Source: CAYRGG01 sp964423745 (GTDB lineage: Bacteria > Pseudomonadota > Gammaproteobacteria > Competibacterales > Competibacteraceae). From it: DNA of 5,705 nt. The DNA lies in assembly GCA_964423745.1 (NCBI GenBank), contig CAYRGG010000127.1, positions 1-5,705 on the forward strand, given 5' to 3'. Positions 1 to 4,972 of the stretch are shown piece after piece. The notes beneath the pieces were generated by a model. The model was not told where the DNA came from. It did no database searches and saw only the letters and a list, made by a program, of their open reading frames with translations. The stretch's first letter is position 1. Each line of letters opens with the position of its first letter. Made by a program: the position numbers and the translations under genes.

Positions 1-41
1 GAGCGGTGAGAAGTAATGTTGGAAAGGAGTTTAGTGAACAT
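1..41 (-). CDS. Start of a further cassette ORF, cut by the window edge
   Basis: An ATG at 41-39 opens a minus-strand frame that runs out of the window after 13 codons (it begins MFTKLLSNITSHR). It starts 9 bases past the outer core of the attC at 51-124, which is where cassette genes normally begin, as the neighbouring cassettes show. No clear Shine-Dalgarno sequence precedes it. The fragment is too short to assign any function or family, and it could be a chance start in a leader. The call rests only on position and the open frame. Confidence 0.35.
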   Translation of the reverse strand, partial: MFTKLLSNITSHR

Positions 42-50
42 GGGTTTTAA

Positions 51-124
51 AGCTAGCGCCCCAAATAACCGGCCGCCGAGGCGCGCTAGCGACACAGGCG
101 GTCAGGTTGATTTGGTGGTTAGCT
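51..124 (-). repeat. attC site of the SnoaL-like cassette (outer core altered)
   Basis: Imperfect palindrome of integron attC type. The minus-strand R'' core is AGCTAAC (124-118). The stem arms AATAACCGGCCGCC and GGCGGTCAGGTTGATT pair with an extra G in the right arm, which fixes the orientation on the minus strand. The terminal loop around 78-95 contains GCGCGCTAGCGAC. It is nearly identical to the sites at 2505-2578 and 4893-4966. The outer R' core at 57-51 reads GCTAGCT on the minus strand instead of the expected GTTAGCT, so the nearly invariant GTT crossover triplet is GCT. Confidence 0.88.
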
Positions 125-213
125 GCTTATACTTAAACATTGTGAATTACACTCATTCAGTGCTACAGGTTTATGCAGGACATTTTTTGGCATCATTACC
201 CTCTCCCGCCTCA

Positions 214-660
214 TCAACTCAGTCCGCTGGCGTTTTTTTGTACACCGGTATGGATAGAGGCATCGCCCTCGCACCAGAGCACTTTTTGGGTTATCCCATA
301 AATCTTCCAAGCCGCACCTTGGTGTTTGAGTTCAAAGTAGTAGAGGGCATGAGTATTAAACGCTTTATTGCCAAGCCGTCGCCAAATCATGCATGAGGCT
401 ACACAGGTGGCCTTTGCACCGTCAATGGCAATCTGGTGATTGGCGAGGAGATGATGTGTGCTTAATTGACTTAAGGTTTCTCGTCTTTTCGAGACGTAGT
501 GCTCGGCACTGAGATGTGCTACTTCACCTCGCAAAGCGCGATAGTCACAGGCAATGGTATCGGAAAGAACCGCTCTGAGACCCACCCAATCCTTGACATC
601 AAAGCAGTTGGCAAACTCATTGACGGTATTTCTAATGGCTTCTATATCCGTTGTAGACAT
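214..660 (-). CDS. SnoaL-like / NTF2-fold protein
   Basis: A 148-residue protein of the SnoaL-like branch of the NTF2 superfamily, small cone-shaped alpha+beta barrels that include polyketide cyclases, dehydratases, isomerases and many non-enzymatic binding proteins. Recognisable features in order are an N-terminal helix (about 4-20), DVKDW at 21-25, DTIACDYRALRGE at 34-46, THHLLANH at 68-75, the strand pattern MIWRR (91-95) and THALYYFEL (103-111), and WKIYGITQKVLW (118-129). Length matches the family. No signal peptide or membrane segment is visible, so it is probably cytoplasmic. The ATG lies 14 bases after the upstream attC core without a clear Shine-Dalgarno, as expected for a cassette gene read from an upstream promoter. 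About 90 non-coding bases separate the stop from its attC. The fold is confident. The substrate, and whether it is an enzyme at all, are unknown. Confidence 0.82.
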   Translation of the reverse strand: MSTTDIEAIRNTVNEFANCFDVKDWVGLRAVLSDTIACDYRALRGEVAHLSAEHYVSKRRETLSQLSTHHLLANHQIAIDGAKATCVASCMIWRRLGNKAFNTHALYYFELKHQGAAWKIYGITQKVLWCEGDASIHTGVQKNASGLS

Positions 661-674
661 AAGGTTTGGTGAAC

Positions 675-750
675 AGCTAACGCTCCGCTTAACCGGCCGG
701 CTTTAGAGCGACAGCGAAAAAGGCCGGTCCGGTTGAAGCGGTTGTTAGCT
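675..750 (-). repeat. attC site of the DUF4760-like membrane-protein cassette
   Basis: Integron attC with matching cores: AGCTAAC at 675-681 and GTTAGCT at 744-750. The paired arms are TTAACCGGCCGGCTTT and AAGGCCGGTCCGGTTGAA, and the loop is around GAGCGACAGCGAAA. The unpaired extra G lies in the right arm (GGTTGAA), so the site belongs to a minus-strand cassette. It is of a different sequence family from the sites at 51, 2505 and 4893, but almost identical to the partial site at 5636-5705. Confidence 0.93.
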
Positions 751-785
751 TTATTCACTTTTAAATGATCTGAGTATAAAGCAAT

Positions 786-1325
786 TTAACTGTCAACTCG
801 TTGTCGGCATCGTTCAGGTTTATTCTCACCATTTTTTGGCAGCCAACTTATGCCTTCTTCATAAAAGGCCCTGAATACATCTGGCATACTGAAATTGGGG
901 GGAGGATTGTTTATTGTGTTCTCTACAAGGCATCTCATTCTCCAAAACCACCAATCATACTCATAAGAAAAAATCCTTTTGGCTAAGGGAATATCAATTT
1001 TTCGTTCTTCTCCAAGTTGATGCAGGACAAGCCAAAAATTCATCACTTCAAGTAGTTCGTTAAATTTGGTTCGTGCTGTTTCGTCATTGTTATCCCATAA
1101 CTCTTCAAAGGTAAAAGAGCCTCCTTTCTCTTCCATGTCTTTGAGCAAATACCATGCTATTTCTCTTGCTTGAACCATGTCTGACTCAGAAAACCTGAAT
1201 TGTAGATCAATTGTTCTGTTGACTTTGTCTGCTTTCTCGCCACTCAAGTTATACCAAATTGTCCAAGATGTAGCAGAAACTGATGCAGCCAGCGCCAGCA
1301 ATGACAACGTGATGTTTGCGTCCAT
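786..1325 (-). CDS. Membrane-anchored cassette protein, possibly DUF4760-like
   Basis: A 179-residue protein with one N-terminal hydrophobic segment (about residues 5-25, ITLSLLALAASVSATSWTIW) followed by a charged, helical soluble domain. That domain is rich in aromatic residues (NFWLVLHQLG at 96-105, YEYDWWFWRMRCL at 121-133). A single N-terminal anchor followed by a helical domain resembles DUF4760-type proteins of unknown function, but I assign this only by general pattern. The start is well supported: the Shine-Dalgarno AGGAAG (1336-1331) is 5 bases from the ATG and directly follows the upstream attC core. The stop lies 35 bases before its own attC. It is the only gene of its cassette. 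No catalytic motif is visible, so no function is proposed. Confidence 0.7.
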   Translation of the reverse strand: MDANITLSLLALAASVSATSWTIWYNLSGEKADKVNRTIDLQFRFSESDMVQAREIAWYLLKDMEEKGGSFTFEELWDNNDETARTKFNELLEVMNFWLVLHQLGEERKIDIPLAKRIFSYEYDWWFWRMRCLVENTINNPPPNFSMPDVFRAFYEEGISWLPKNGENKPERCRQRVDS

Positions 1326-1330
1326 TATGT

Positions 1331-1336
1331 CTTCCT
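1331..1336 (-). promoter_or_regulatory. Shine-Dalgarno of the 179-residue membrane protein
   Basis: AGGAAG on the minus strand, 5 bases before the ATG at 1325-1323 and touching the attC core at 1338. The cassette thus carries its ribosome binding site within its first few bases, with room for nothing else upstream, so transcription must come from outside the cassette. Confidence 0.7.
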
Positions 1337-1337
1337 A

Positions 1338-1401
1338 AGCTAACGATGAAGCTAACCGGCGCGGTGCGAAGTGCCGCGTCCGGTTGAGCACCTTGTTAAG
1401 T
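1338..1401 (-). repeat. attC site of the Shedu-like nuclease cassette
   Basis: The shortest attC in the window (64 bp) and of a third sequence family. The cores are AGCTAAC (1338-1344) and GTTAAGT (1395-1401), with arms GCTAACCGG-CGCGG and CCGCGTCCGGTTGAGC and a short GTGCGAAGTG loop. The two cores are not complementary to each other. That is expected in an integrated array, because the outer core half comes from the next cassette. The stop codon of the nuclease gene directly abuts the R'' core. Confidence 0.9.
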
Positions 1402-2487
1402 TTACTTACGTCGAGATTTTTTAATCCAGCTGTCCCAAGACTCAATCCTTATTGGGGGTGAATTACCCATCTCATACTCATGCCTCAAACGGCTTTCATT
1501 AAGGTCGTCCTTACTTCTACCACCAATAACAACAGTGTGTACATTAATATCTTTATTAGGGTCAACGCATAACTTGCCTTTTGGTCCTACAAATGCGTTA
1601 AACTTGGTTTCACCGTTTTCTACTGTCTGCCTAACATAATGAACAAAATTGCAAAACTTCTCGTAGTTTCTTCTTATATAGCCAATTCTTCGCCTAATTT
1701 GTTGCACAGCTTGGTTAGTTTTTGCTGAAAAATCTTCATAACTATTTCCATTGATCAGATTGTAATTAGCTCCTTTGATCTCAATCAGCGTCACGTCCAT
1801 TCTCGATCTTCCAGAAAACATTACGAAATCTACAAATCCATCTGACAAAGGAAACTCAGAAAAACAAATATATTCTTCAGATGGGTGTGAATAAAAATCA
1901 CCGATGATTGATAAATCAGATTTCACTAAATTATGAATTTCTGTTTCAGATGCCCCGCGTTCAATTGCTTTAAGCAACTCCCCTTCGGGGAGCATATTCG
2001 CCTTTATATCTTCGCGGCGATTTATGATGTCATATGATTCTGCCCATGGCTCATCTATGTACGGATCAATACTGTGGCGGATTTTCTCAATTTCATCGTA
2101 GAGCCTAGGGATTTTCAGCGAATAAGTTAAAAACTCTTCAGGAACAGACTCTAGAATTGAACAAATATTAGTTAGCCCGGTTGACTTCCATCTAGGGTTG
2201 TTATTTTCATCAAATGAAACAAAATCAAAACTTCCCCTTTCTAGGCAGTCTTTGTCATAGTGCTCAATTATTTTTGCTTCTTCTGTAATTAGGCCCTTGT
2301 CAACCAACGCTTGCCTGATGTTTTCAACAGAGTTAGTCACTGGAGACCCAGTGTTTTTCTCACCTAAATCGGTTGGAACCGCATAAACTGCACTATTACT
2401 TGAAACAAATAACCTAACCCTGCAAATTGCATCATTACGAGTTAGCCTACCTGTAGAGAATCTAAAAATAAAATCACTAATTTTCAC
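1402..2487 (-). CDS. Shedu (SduA)-like / DUF4263 PD-(D/E)XK nuclease
   Basis: A 361-residue protein whose C-terminal half carries the Shedu/DUF4263 nuclease signature. It has an acidic helix (SETEIHNLV, about residues 180-188), GFVDFVMF with the metal-binding Asp at 220, TLIEIKG with Glu236 and Lys238, and a following helix with Gln259/Gln263 (NQAVQQI). These are the D, E-x-K and Q positions of a PD-(D/E)XK active site, all intact. A VVIGGR strand-loop (about 319-324) follows, as in the family. Shedu proteins are single-gene anti-phage effectors that nick or cut DNA. The N-terminal 150 residues are not recognised and may sense the trigger. The start chosen is GTG at 2487-2485, 17 bases past the upstream attC. 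The frame stays open to a GTG at 2580, but that longer start would translate the attC itself, including its arms, so it is rejected. The region looks A+T-richer than its neighbours. Confidence 0.78.
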   Translation of the reverse strand: MKISDFIFRFSTGRLTRNDAICRVRLFVSSNSAVYAVPTDLGEKNTGSPVTNSVENIRQALVDKGLITEEAKIIEHYDKDCLERGSFDFVSFDENNNPRWKSTGLTNICSILESVPEEFLTYSLKIPRLYDEIEKIRHSIDPYIDEPWAESYDIINRREDIKANMLPEGELLKAIERGASETEIHNLVKSDLSIIGDFYSHPSEEYICFSEFPLSDGFVDFVMFSGRSRMDVTLIEIKGANYNLINGNSYEDFSAKTNQAVQQIRRRIGYIRRNYEKFCNFVHYVRQTVENGETKFNAFVGPKGKLCVDPNKDINVHTVVIGGRSKDDLNESRLRHEYEMGNSPPIRIESWDSWIKKSRRK

Positions 2488-2504
2488 TGTGCCACTTCTT
2501 GTAA

Positions 2505-2578
2505 ACTTAACGCCCCGCTTAACCTGCCGCCGAGGCGCGCTAGCGACACAGGCGGTCCGGTTGATTTGGTGGTTAGGC
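2505..2578 (-). repeat. attC site of the PIN toxin/antitoxin cassette
   Basis: Integron attC with cores ACTTAAC (2505-2511) and GTTAGGC (2572-2578) and arms TTAACCTGCCGCC and GGCGGTCCGGTTGATT. The extra G in the right arm marks a minus-strand cassette. The loop GAGGCGCGCTAGCGACACA is the same as in the site at 51-124. The stop codon of the 58-residue antitoxin candidate lies inside the R'' core. Confidence 0.93.
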
Positions 2579-2749
2579 ACTACTTTTCTCAGACTTGGTT
2601 TGCGCCTTGGCCTGTTTAGATAGGAGAGCTTGTGTACGCTGGTGCCAAAACTCCAACTGCTGATGCTGCGTTTTACCTGCTAATAGCTTTGCCACATGCT
2701 CAGCACCACGACGCTTTAATGCCACACACTCAGGTTCACGAATAGTCAT
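2573..2749 (-). CDS. Small protein, presumed antitoxin to the PIN toxin
   Basis: A 58-residue frame beginning MTIREPECVALKRRGAEHV and ending in KSEKSSA. The ATG is at 2749-2747 and overlaps the end of the PIN toxin gene by 14 bases, implying translational coupling. The TAA stop (2575-2573) is formed by the attC core GCCTAAC. The sequence is charged and predicted helical, with a C-terminal stretch (HQQLEFWHQRTQALL, about 29-43) of the kind found in small proteins encoded beside stand-alone PIN toxins, where such a helix typically wraps the toxin. I identify it as the antitoxin mainly from context: overlap, size, and a nuclease toxin without any other partner. No DNA-binding domain (ribbon-helix-helix or AbrB) is evident, so it may neutralise without acting as a repressor. 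Confidence 0.72.
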   Translation of the reverse strand: MTIREPECVALKRRGAEHVAKLLAGKTQHQQLEFWHQRTQALLSKQAKAQTKSEKSSA

Positions 2750-3191
2750 AGTTAATAACCTCCAGCGGCGAGTAAATACCTAGTTGACCGTACCCATTGA
2801 GCACATTCACCGCGTTGTATTTGGGGATTTTCTCAAAGTGAACAATATGCTTGAAATTCCAGCTTACAATCAAATCACATCGTGCAACACTGGCAATGGC
2901 GACGTGCAGGGCATCTTCCATGGATTTGTGAGTGACGATACCGGCGCTTATATAGCACTGCTGCAGGTCGAACATTTCTTCTGTGGGTAACGCCAATTCT
3001 GCCCTATTTGCATAGTGAGCAAAAAATGCTCGGATGTGCTCTGGAGCCGGTTCAATTTCGGCCTCCACAATGGCAGAGGTAACCAGCGTAAAGCGCCCCG
3101 CATCAATTTCTCGAAAGAGTTGCTTACTCGGCACTTCAAATTCAGCATCGAAGACGCCACCAAATACTGAGGTATCTGCATAGATTCTCAT
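2736..3191 (-). CDS. PIN-domain ribonuclease toxin (VapC-like)
   Basis: A 151-residue PIN-domain protein, the fold of VapC toxins, which are Mg2+-dependent endoribonucleases that usually cut tRNA or rRNA. The acidic active-site residues are visible: Asp6 in MRIYADTSVFGG, Glu43 (or Glu45) in IVEAEIE, Asp93 in SMEDALHVAIA, and Asp106 in ARCDLIVSWNFKHI. SWNFKH is characteristic of this PIN subgroup. The start is certain because an in-frame stop lies two codons upstream of the ATG. No good Shine-Dalgarno is adjacent. A GGAG sits over 20 bases away. It is the first gene of a toxin-first pair and overlaps the small gene downstream by 14 bases. The toxin looks intact, so the neutralising partner should be active in this cell. 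Confidence 0.88.
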   Translation of the reverse strand: MRIYADTSVFGGVFDAEFEVPSKQLFREIDAGRFTLVTSAIVEAEIEPAPEHIRAFFAHYANRAELALPTEEMFDLQQCYISAGIVTHKSMEDALHVAIASVARCDLIVSWNFKHIVHFEKIPKYNAVNVLNGYGQLGIYSPLEVINYDYS

Positions 3192-3224
3192 GGCTTAGAT
3201 AAGGCAACTTCTCCGCAGTACTGT

Positions 3225-3248
3225 GCCTAACAAATAAAGTGGTTAACA
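3225..3248 (-). repeat. Collapsed attC remnant between lipoprotein and PIN cassettes
   Basis: On the plus strand a perfect core GCCTAAC (3225-3231) is followed by only 10 bases (AAATAAAGTG) and a second, imperfect core GTTAACA (3242-3248). The arms and loop of a normal 74-bp site are missing. The pieces match the two ends of the attC family at 4893-4966: its left end has GCCTAAC then CAAATAA, and its right end has GTGGTTA. An internal deletion of such a site explains it. The PIN cassette's outer core (GTTAGGC on the minus strand) is intact and complementary to the R'' core of its own attC, which confirms this as a cassette boundary. Confidence 0.65.
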
Positions 3249-3253
3249 TGTCT

Positions 3254-3259
3254 ATTATA
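3254..3259 (-). promoter_or_regulatory. Possible -10 box for the PIN toxin/antitoxin genes
   Basis: A perfect TATAAT on the minus strand within TTTATATAATAGAC, about 60 bases before the PIN toxin start. A start of transcription near 3247 would leave a leader of roughly 55 bases. No convincing -35 hexamer is seen at 16-18 bases. TA cassettes often carry their own promoter, which supports the call, but the sequence evidence is only the -10. Confidence 0.3.
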
Positions 3260-3322
3260 TAAACTCGGCAAGGAACGCTGTTCGAATAAAGCAAATATTC
3301 TGACTTAACATAGTTGCGACAA

Positions 3323-4540
3323 TTATTTTTCATCCATTGACGCTCTAGCAACTCCAATGAGTTGAATCATCTCGGAAGCGAGTTCCTTAGTTATCCGGCT
3401 TCCGCGTACGAATGTATCAAGTATTTCAAGGCGTACAAGACTTAGCCAGGGTGTTTGACAGTCAGTTGATGCTAACGTATCGAGAACAGCATCTAATATA
3501 GCAGCGTCTAGCTCTACATCTCGTCGAAACTTAACAATGAGTGCCTCGATATGGGCACCAACAGGCGGACGTGGGCATGAGGGAGTTGCAACAATACCTG
3601 TAATTTGCTTCAGGTCGTTTAATCCCGTAGCCTTACCATCAAACACAACCAAGATTGGGCCAGTACCAGAAATGCCAATATTCGAAAAAATCTTCTCGAC
3701 CGCATCAAAGTCGTAACAAGTTGTTCTAGTAATGACACTTGCAGGTTCCCCATGTGTAGCCGCCATTCGACCTAGCGTCACTCGGATCTCCGCAAGCGTT
3801 TGTTCCGCACTCTCGTCTGTAGGACGGGGTAAGCTAAAGCAGTCTTCATACGTCTCATGAAGCGGGGTCTCGATTAGCAATGAATTCGAAACAGCATTCG
3901 TTGGTGAACTCTGTGCAACAGAGGAAGACATCTGGACCAAGGTTTTCAAAATTTCTTCACCTCGATCTCGCTTGATTTTCTTGTAAAGCAGCACCCCTAT
4001 GTAACGATAACCCTTTGGTTCAGCTAGAGCTTCTGGACCACCTAACTTTTTGAGTAAAGTCTTCTCAAACTCAATCTCGTTTGCGAGATGCAGAATTCGT
4101 GATTGTTGAGAATCATCACGTTCTGAGTTCTGAACATTAGCTTCAAGCTTTCGGCGCTCTGCCTCGATCAACGCTTGGTTTATGATATCGTTCTGGTTTG
4201 AGTTTAAGTGGTGCAAAACGACAGTCGGTTTCAAAACGTTATTGACCAAAGCCAAACTAGAACCCACTACAGCTCCTAAACCCACTACAGATCCTAAAAC
4301 AGTCTCATCGGTTACAGAGTCCACATACTCGTGCTCAATATCCTGCCAAATATGCAAACTCTTCACAGAATCCACGTATTCGCGCTCAACATCCCGCCAA
4401 ATATGCGAACTCCGATCGATATTAGGAACCACATGATACGCTGCCGAAGCGTCTTCTCTAATGTTTTGTGTTAACTGTGCACAACTATTGAGTTGGCTTA
4501 TGAAAACCAAGCAAAACACTAGTCGTAAGATGAGCCTCAT
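3323..4540 (-). CDS. Predicted lipoprotein of unknown family with internal repeats
   Basis: A 405-residue protein beginning with a lipoprotein signal peptide: basic MRLILR, a hydrophobic core to about residue 16, then the lipobox LNSC with Cys20 as the lipidated residue. A 17-residue unit is repeated in tandem at 43-59 and 60-76 (HIWRDVEREYVDSV, then HIWQDIEHEYVDSV). A glycine-spaced hydrophobic segment follows at about 81-103 (LGSVVG then LGAVVG), which could be a glycine-zipper membrane element. A charged, probably coiled-coil stretch lies at about 120-165. The remaining 240 residues form an alpha/beta region that I cannot assign, with cysteines at 234, 275, 322 and 361. The ATG overlaps the stop of the upstream small membrane protein (ATGA), and GGAG (4553-4550) is 9 bases before it. 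Residue 21 is Ala, which does not favour inner-membrane retention, so outer-membrane sorting is likely. Function is unknown. Confidence 0.75.
   Translation of the reverse strand: MRLILRLVFCLVFISQLNSCAQLTQNIREDASAAYHVVPNIDRSSHIWRDVEREYVDSVKSLHIWQDIEHEYVDSVTDETVLGSVVGLGAVVGSSLALVNNVLKPTVVLHHLNSNQNDIINQALIEAERRKLEANVQNSERDDSQQSRILHLANEIEFEKTLLKKLGGPEALAEPKGYRYIGVLLYKKIKRDRGEEILKTLVQMSSSVAQSSPTNAVSNSLLIETPLHETYEDCFSLPRPTDESAEQTLAEIRVTLGRMAATHGEPASVITRTTCYDFDAVEKIFSNIGISGTGPILVVFDGKATGLNDLKQITGIVATPSCPRPPVGAHIEALIVKFRRDVELDAAILDAVLDTLASTDCQTPWLSLVRLEILDTFVRGSRITKELASEMIQLIGVARASMDEK
4262..4297 (-). repeat. 18-bp tandem duplication encoding a glycine-spaced hydrophobic repeat
   Basis: Two adjacent 18-base units in the lipoprotein gene (on the plus strand CCCACTACAGCTCCTAAA, then the same with one changed base) encode LGSVVG and LGAVVG at residues 82-93. 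The single difference changes Ser to Ala. The glycines at 83, 87, 89 and 93 give GxxxG spacing within a hydrophobic stretch. Confidence 0.85.
4313..4414 (-). repeat. 51-bp tandem duplication in the lipoprotein gene
   Basis: Two units, 4313-4363 and 4364-4414, are identical at 41 of 51 positions by direct comparison and keep the frame. They encode 17-residue units centred on HIW(R/Q)D(V/I)E(R/H)EYVDSV, just after the signal peptide. Four of the ten differences are silent third-position changes, and most others are conservative (V/I, R/H, R/Q). The duplication is therefore not recent, and the peptide appears to have been kept by selection. Confidence 0.88.
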
Positions 4541-4770
4541 TTGCTACGTCTCCAATTTTGGAGTTTCCGCAGCAAGCACCTCGATAGTGCAAAGACAACA
4601 ATTCCTCCTAGACCAATCATTGGCGCCACATCTCTGGCCGGTGGCCCGGTTTCACCCCGTATTAAACGATCATAAAGCAATCCGAAAACAATGATTGCAA
4701 CGAGGCAGGCGAAAATGTACTTTGCAACACTTGGACCAAGTGCGGCTATAGCCTTCAGGATCTCCTCCAC
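4537..4770 (-). CDS. Small two-helix membrane protein
   Basis: A 77-residue protein with a short amphipathic N-terminus (MEEILKAIAALG), a first transmembrane helix at about 16-33 (AKYIFACLVAIIVFGLLY), a polar loop with RLIRGETGPPARD, a second helix at about 50-66 (PMIGLGGIVVFALSRCL), and a basic tail ending RKLQNWRRSK. The start is GTG at 4770-4768, chosen because a strong GGGAGGT (4781-4775) lies 4 bases upstream. The positive-inside rule suggests that the basic C-terminus is cytoplasmic. The basic loop gives a mixed signal for the overall topology. The stop overlaps the lipoprotein start by four bases, so the two are almost surely co-translated and may act together across the inner membrane and periplasm. 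A small two-helix protein could resemble a holin or a pore-type effector, but I see no family signature and do not claim it. Confidence 0.72.
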   Translation of the reverse strand: MEEILKAIAALGPSVAKYIFACLVAIIVFGLLYDRLIRGETGPPARDVAPMIGLGGIVVFALSRCLLRKLQNWRRSK

Positions 4771-4774
4771 TGTT

Positions 4775-4781
4775 ACCTCCC
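4775..4781 (-). promoter_or_regulatory. Strong Shine-Dalgarno fixing a GTG start
   Basis: GGGAGGT on the minus strand, 4 bases before the GTG of the small membrane protein. It is the best ribosome binding site in the window and is the reason for choosing this GTG. The 112 bases between it and the attC at 4893-4966 contain no convincing promoter or RNA structure, only a short GCTTAAGC palindrome near 4834. Confidence 0.7.
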
Positions 4782-4892
4782 AACCAAAAACCCACTGCCA
4801 GATTGTAGCTTACGGAAGCTTAACGCTAAATTCGCTTAAGCACTCAATGATATTAGCTTTTTCCACTAGATACTGCTCAAGCAACCAAGGGC

Positions 4893-4966
4893 GCCTAACG
4901 CCCCAAATAACCTGCCGCCGAGGTGCGCTAGCGACGAGGGCGGTCAGGTTGATTTGGTGGTTAGGC
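4893..4966 (-). repeat. attC site of the HigBA-type cassette
   Basis: Integron attC with perfectly complementary cores GCCTAAC (4893-4899) and GTTAGGC (4960-4966). The arms AATAACCTGCCGCC and GGCGGTCAGGTTGATT have the extra G in the right arm, and the loop contains GTGCGCTAGCGACGA. It is nearly identical to the sites at 51-124 and 2505-2578. It lies 6 bases past the stop codon of the antitoxin gene. Confidence 0.95.
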
Positions 4967-4972
4967 AATATG

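Noticed and set aside
119..310. 63-residue minus-strand frame near the end of the SnoaL-like gene
   Set aside because: It starts inside the SnoaL-like gene in another frame and ends in the attC. The SnoaL-like protein is already complete at 148 residues, so this is not a frameshifted tail.
16..396. 126-residue plus-strand open frame
   Set aside because: It runs through the attC at 51-124 and antisense to the SnoaL-like gene. The protein looks like no family and has no ribosome binding site matched to cassette orientation.
4182..4436. Threonine/serine-rich plus-strand frame with repeats
   Set aside because: Its repeats are the antisense image of the two tandem duplications in the lipoprotein gene, which has a signal peptide, a ribosome binding site and a coupled start.
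4818..4841. Possible second degenerate attC around GCTTAAC and CTTAAGC
   Set aside because: Only one core-like heptamer fits. The partner core and arms are absent, and the cassette's boundary core already sits at 4893-4899.
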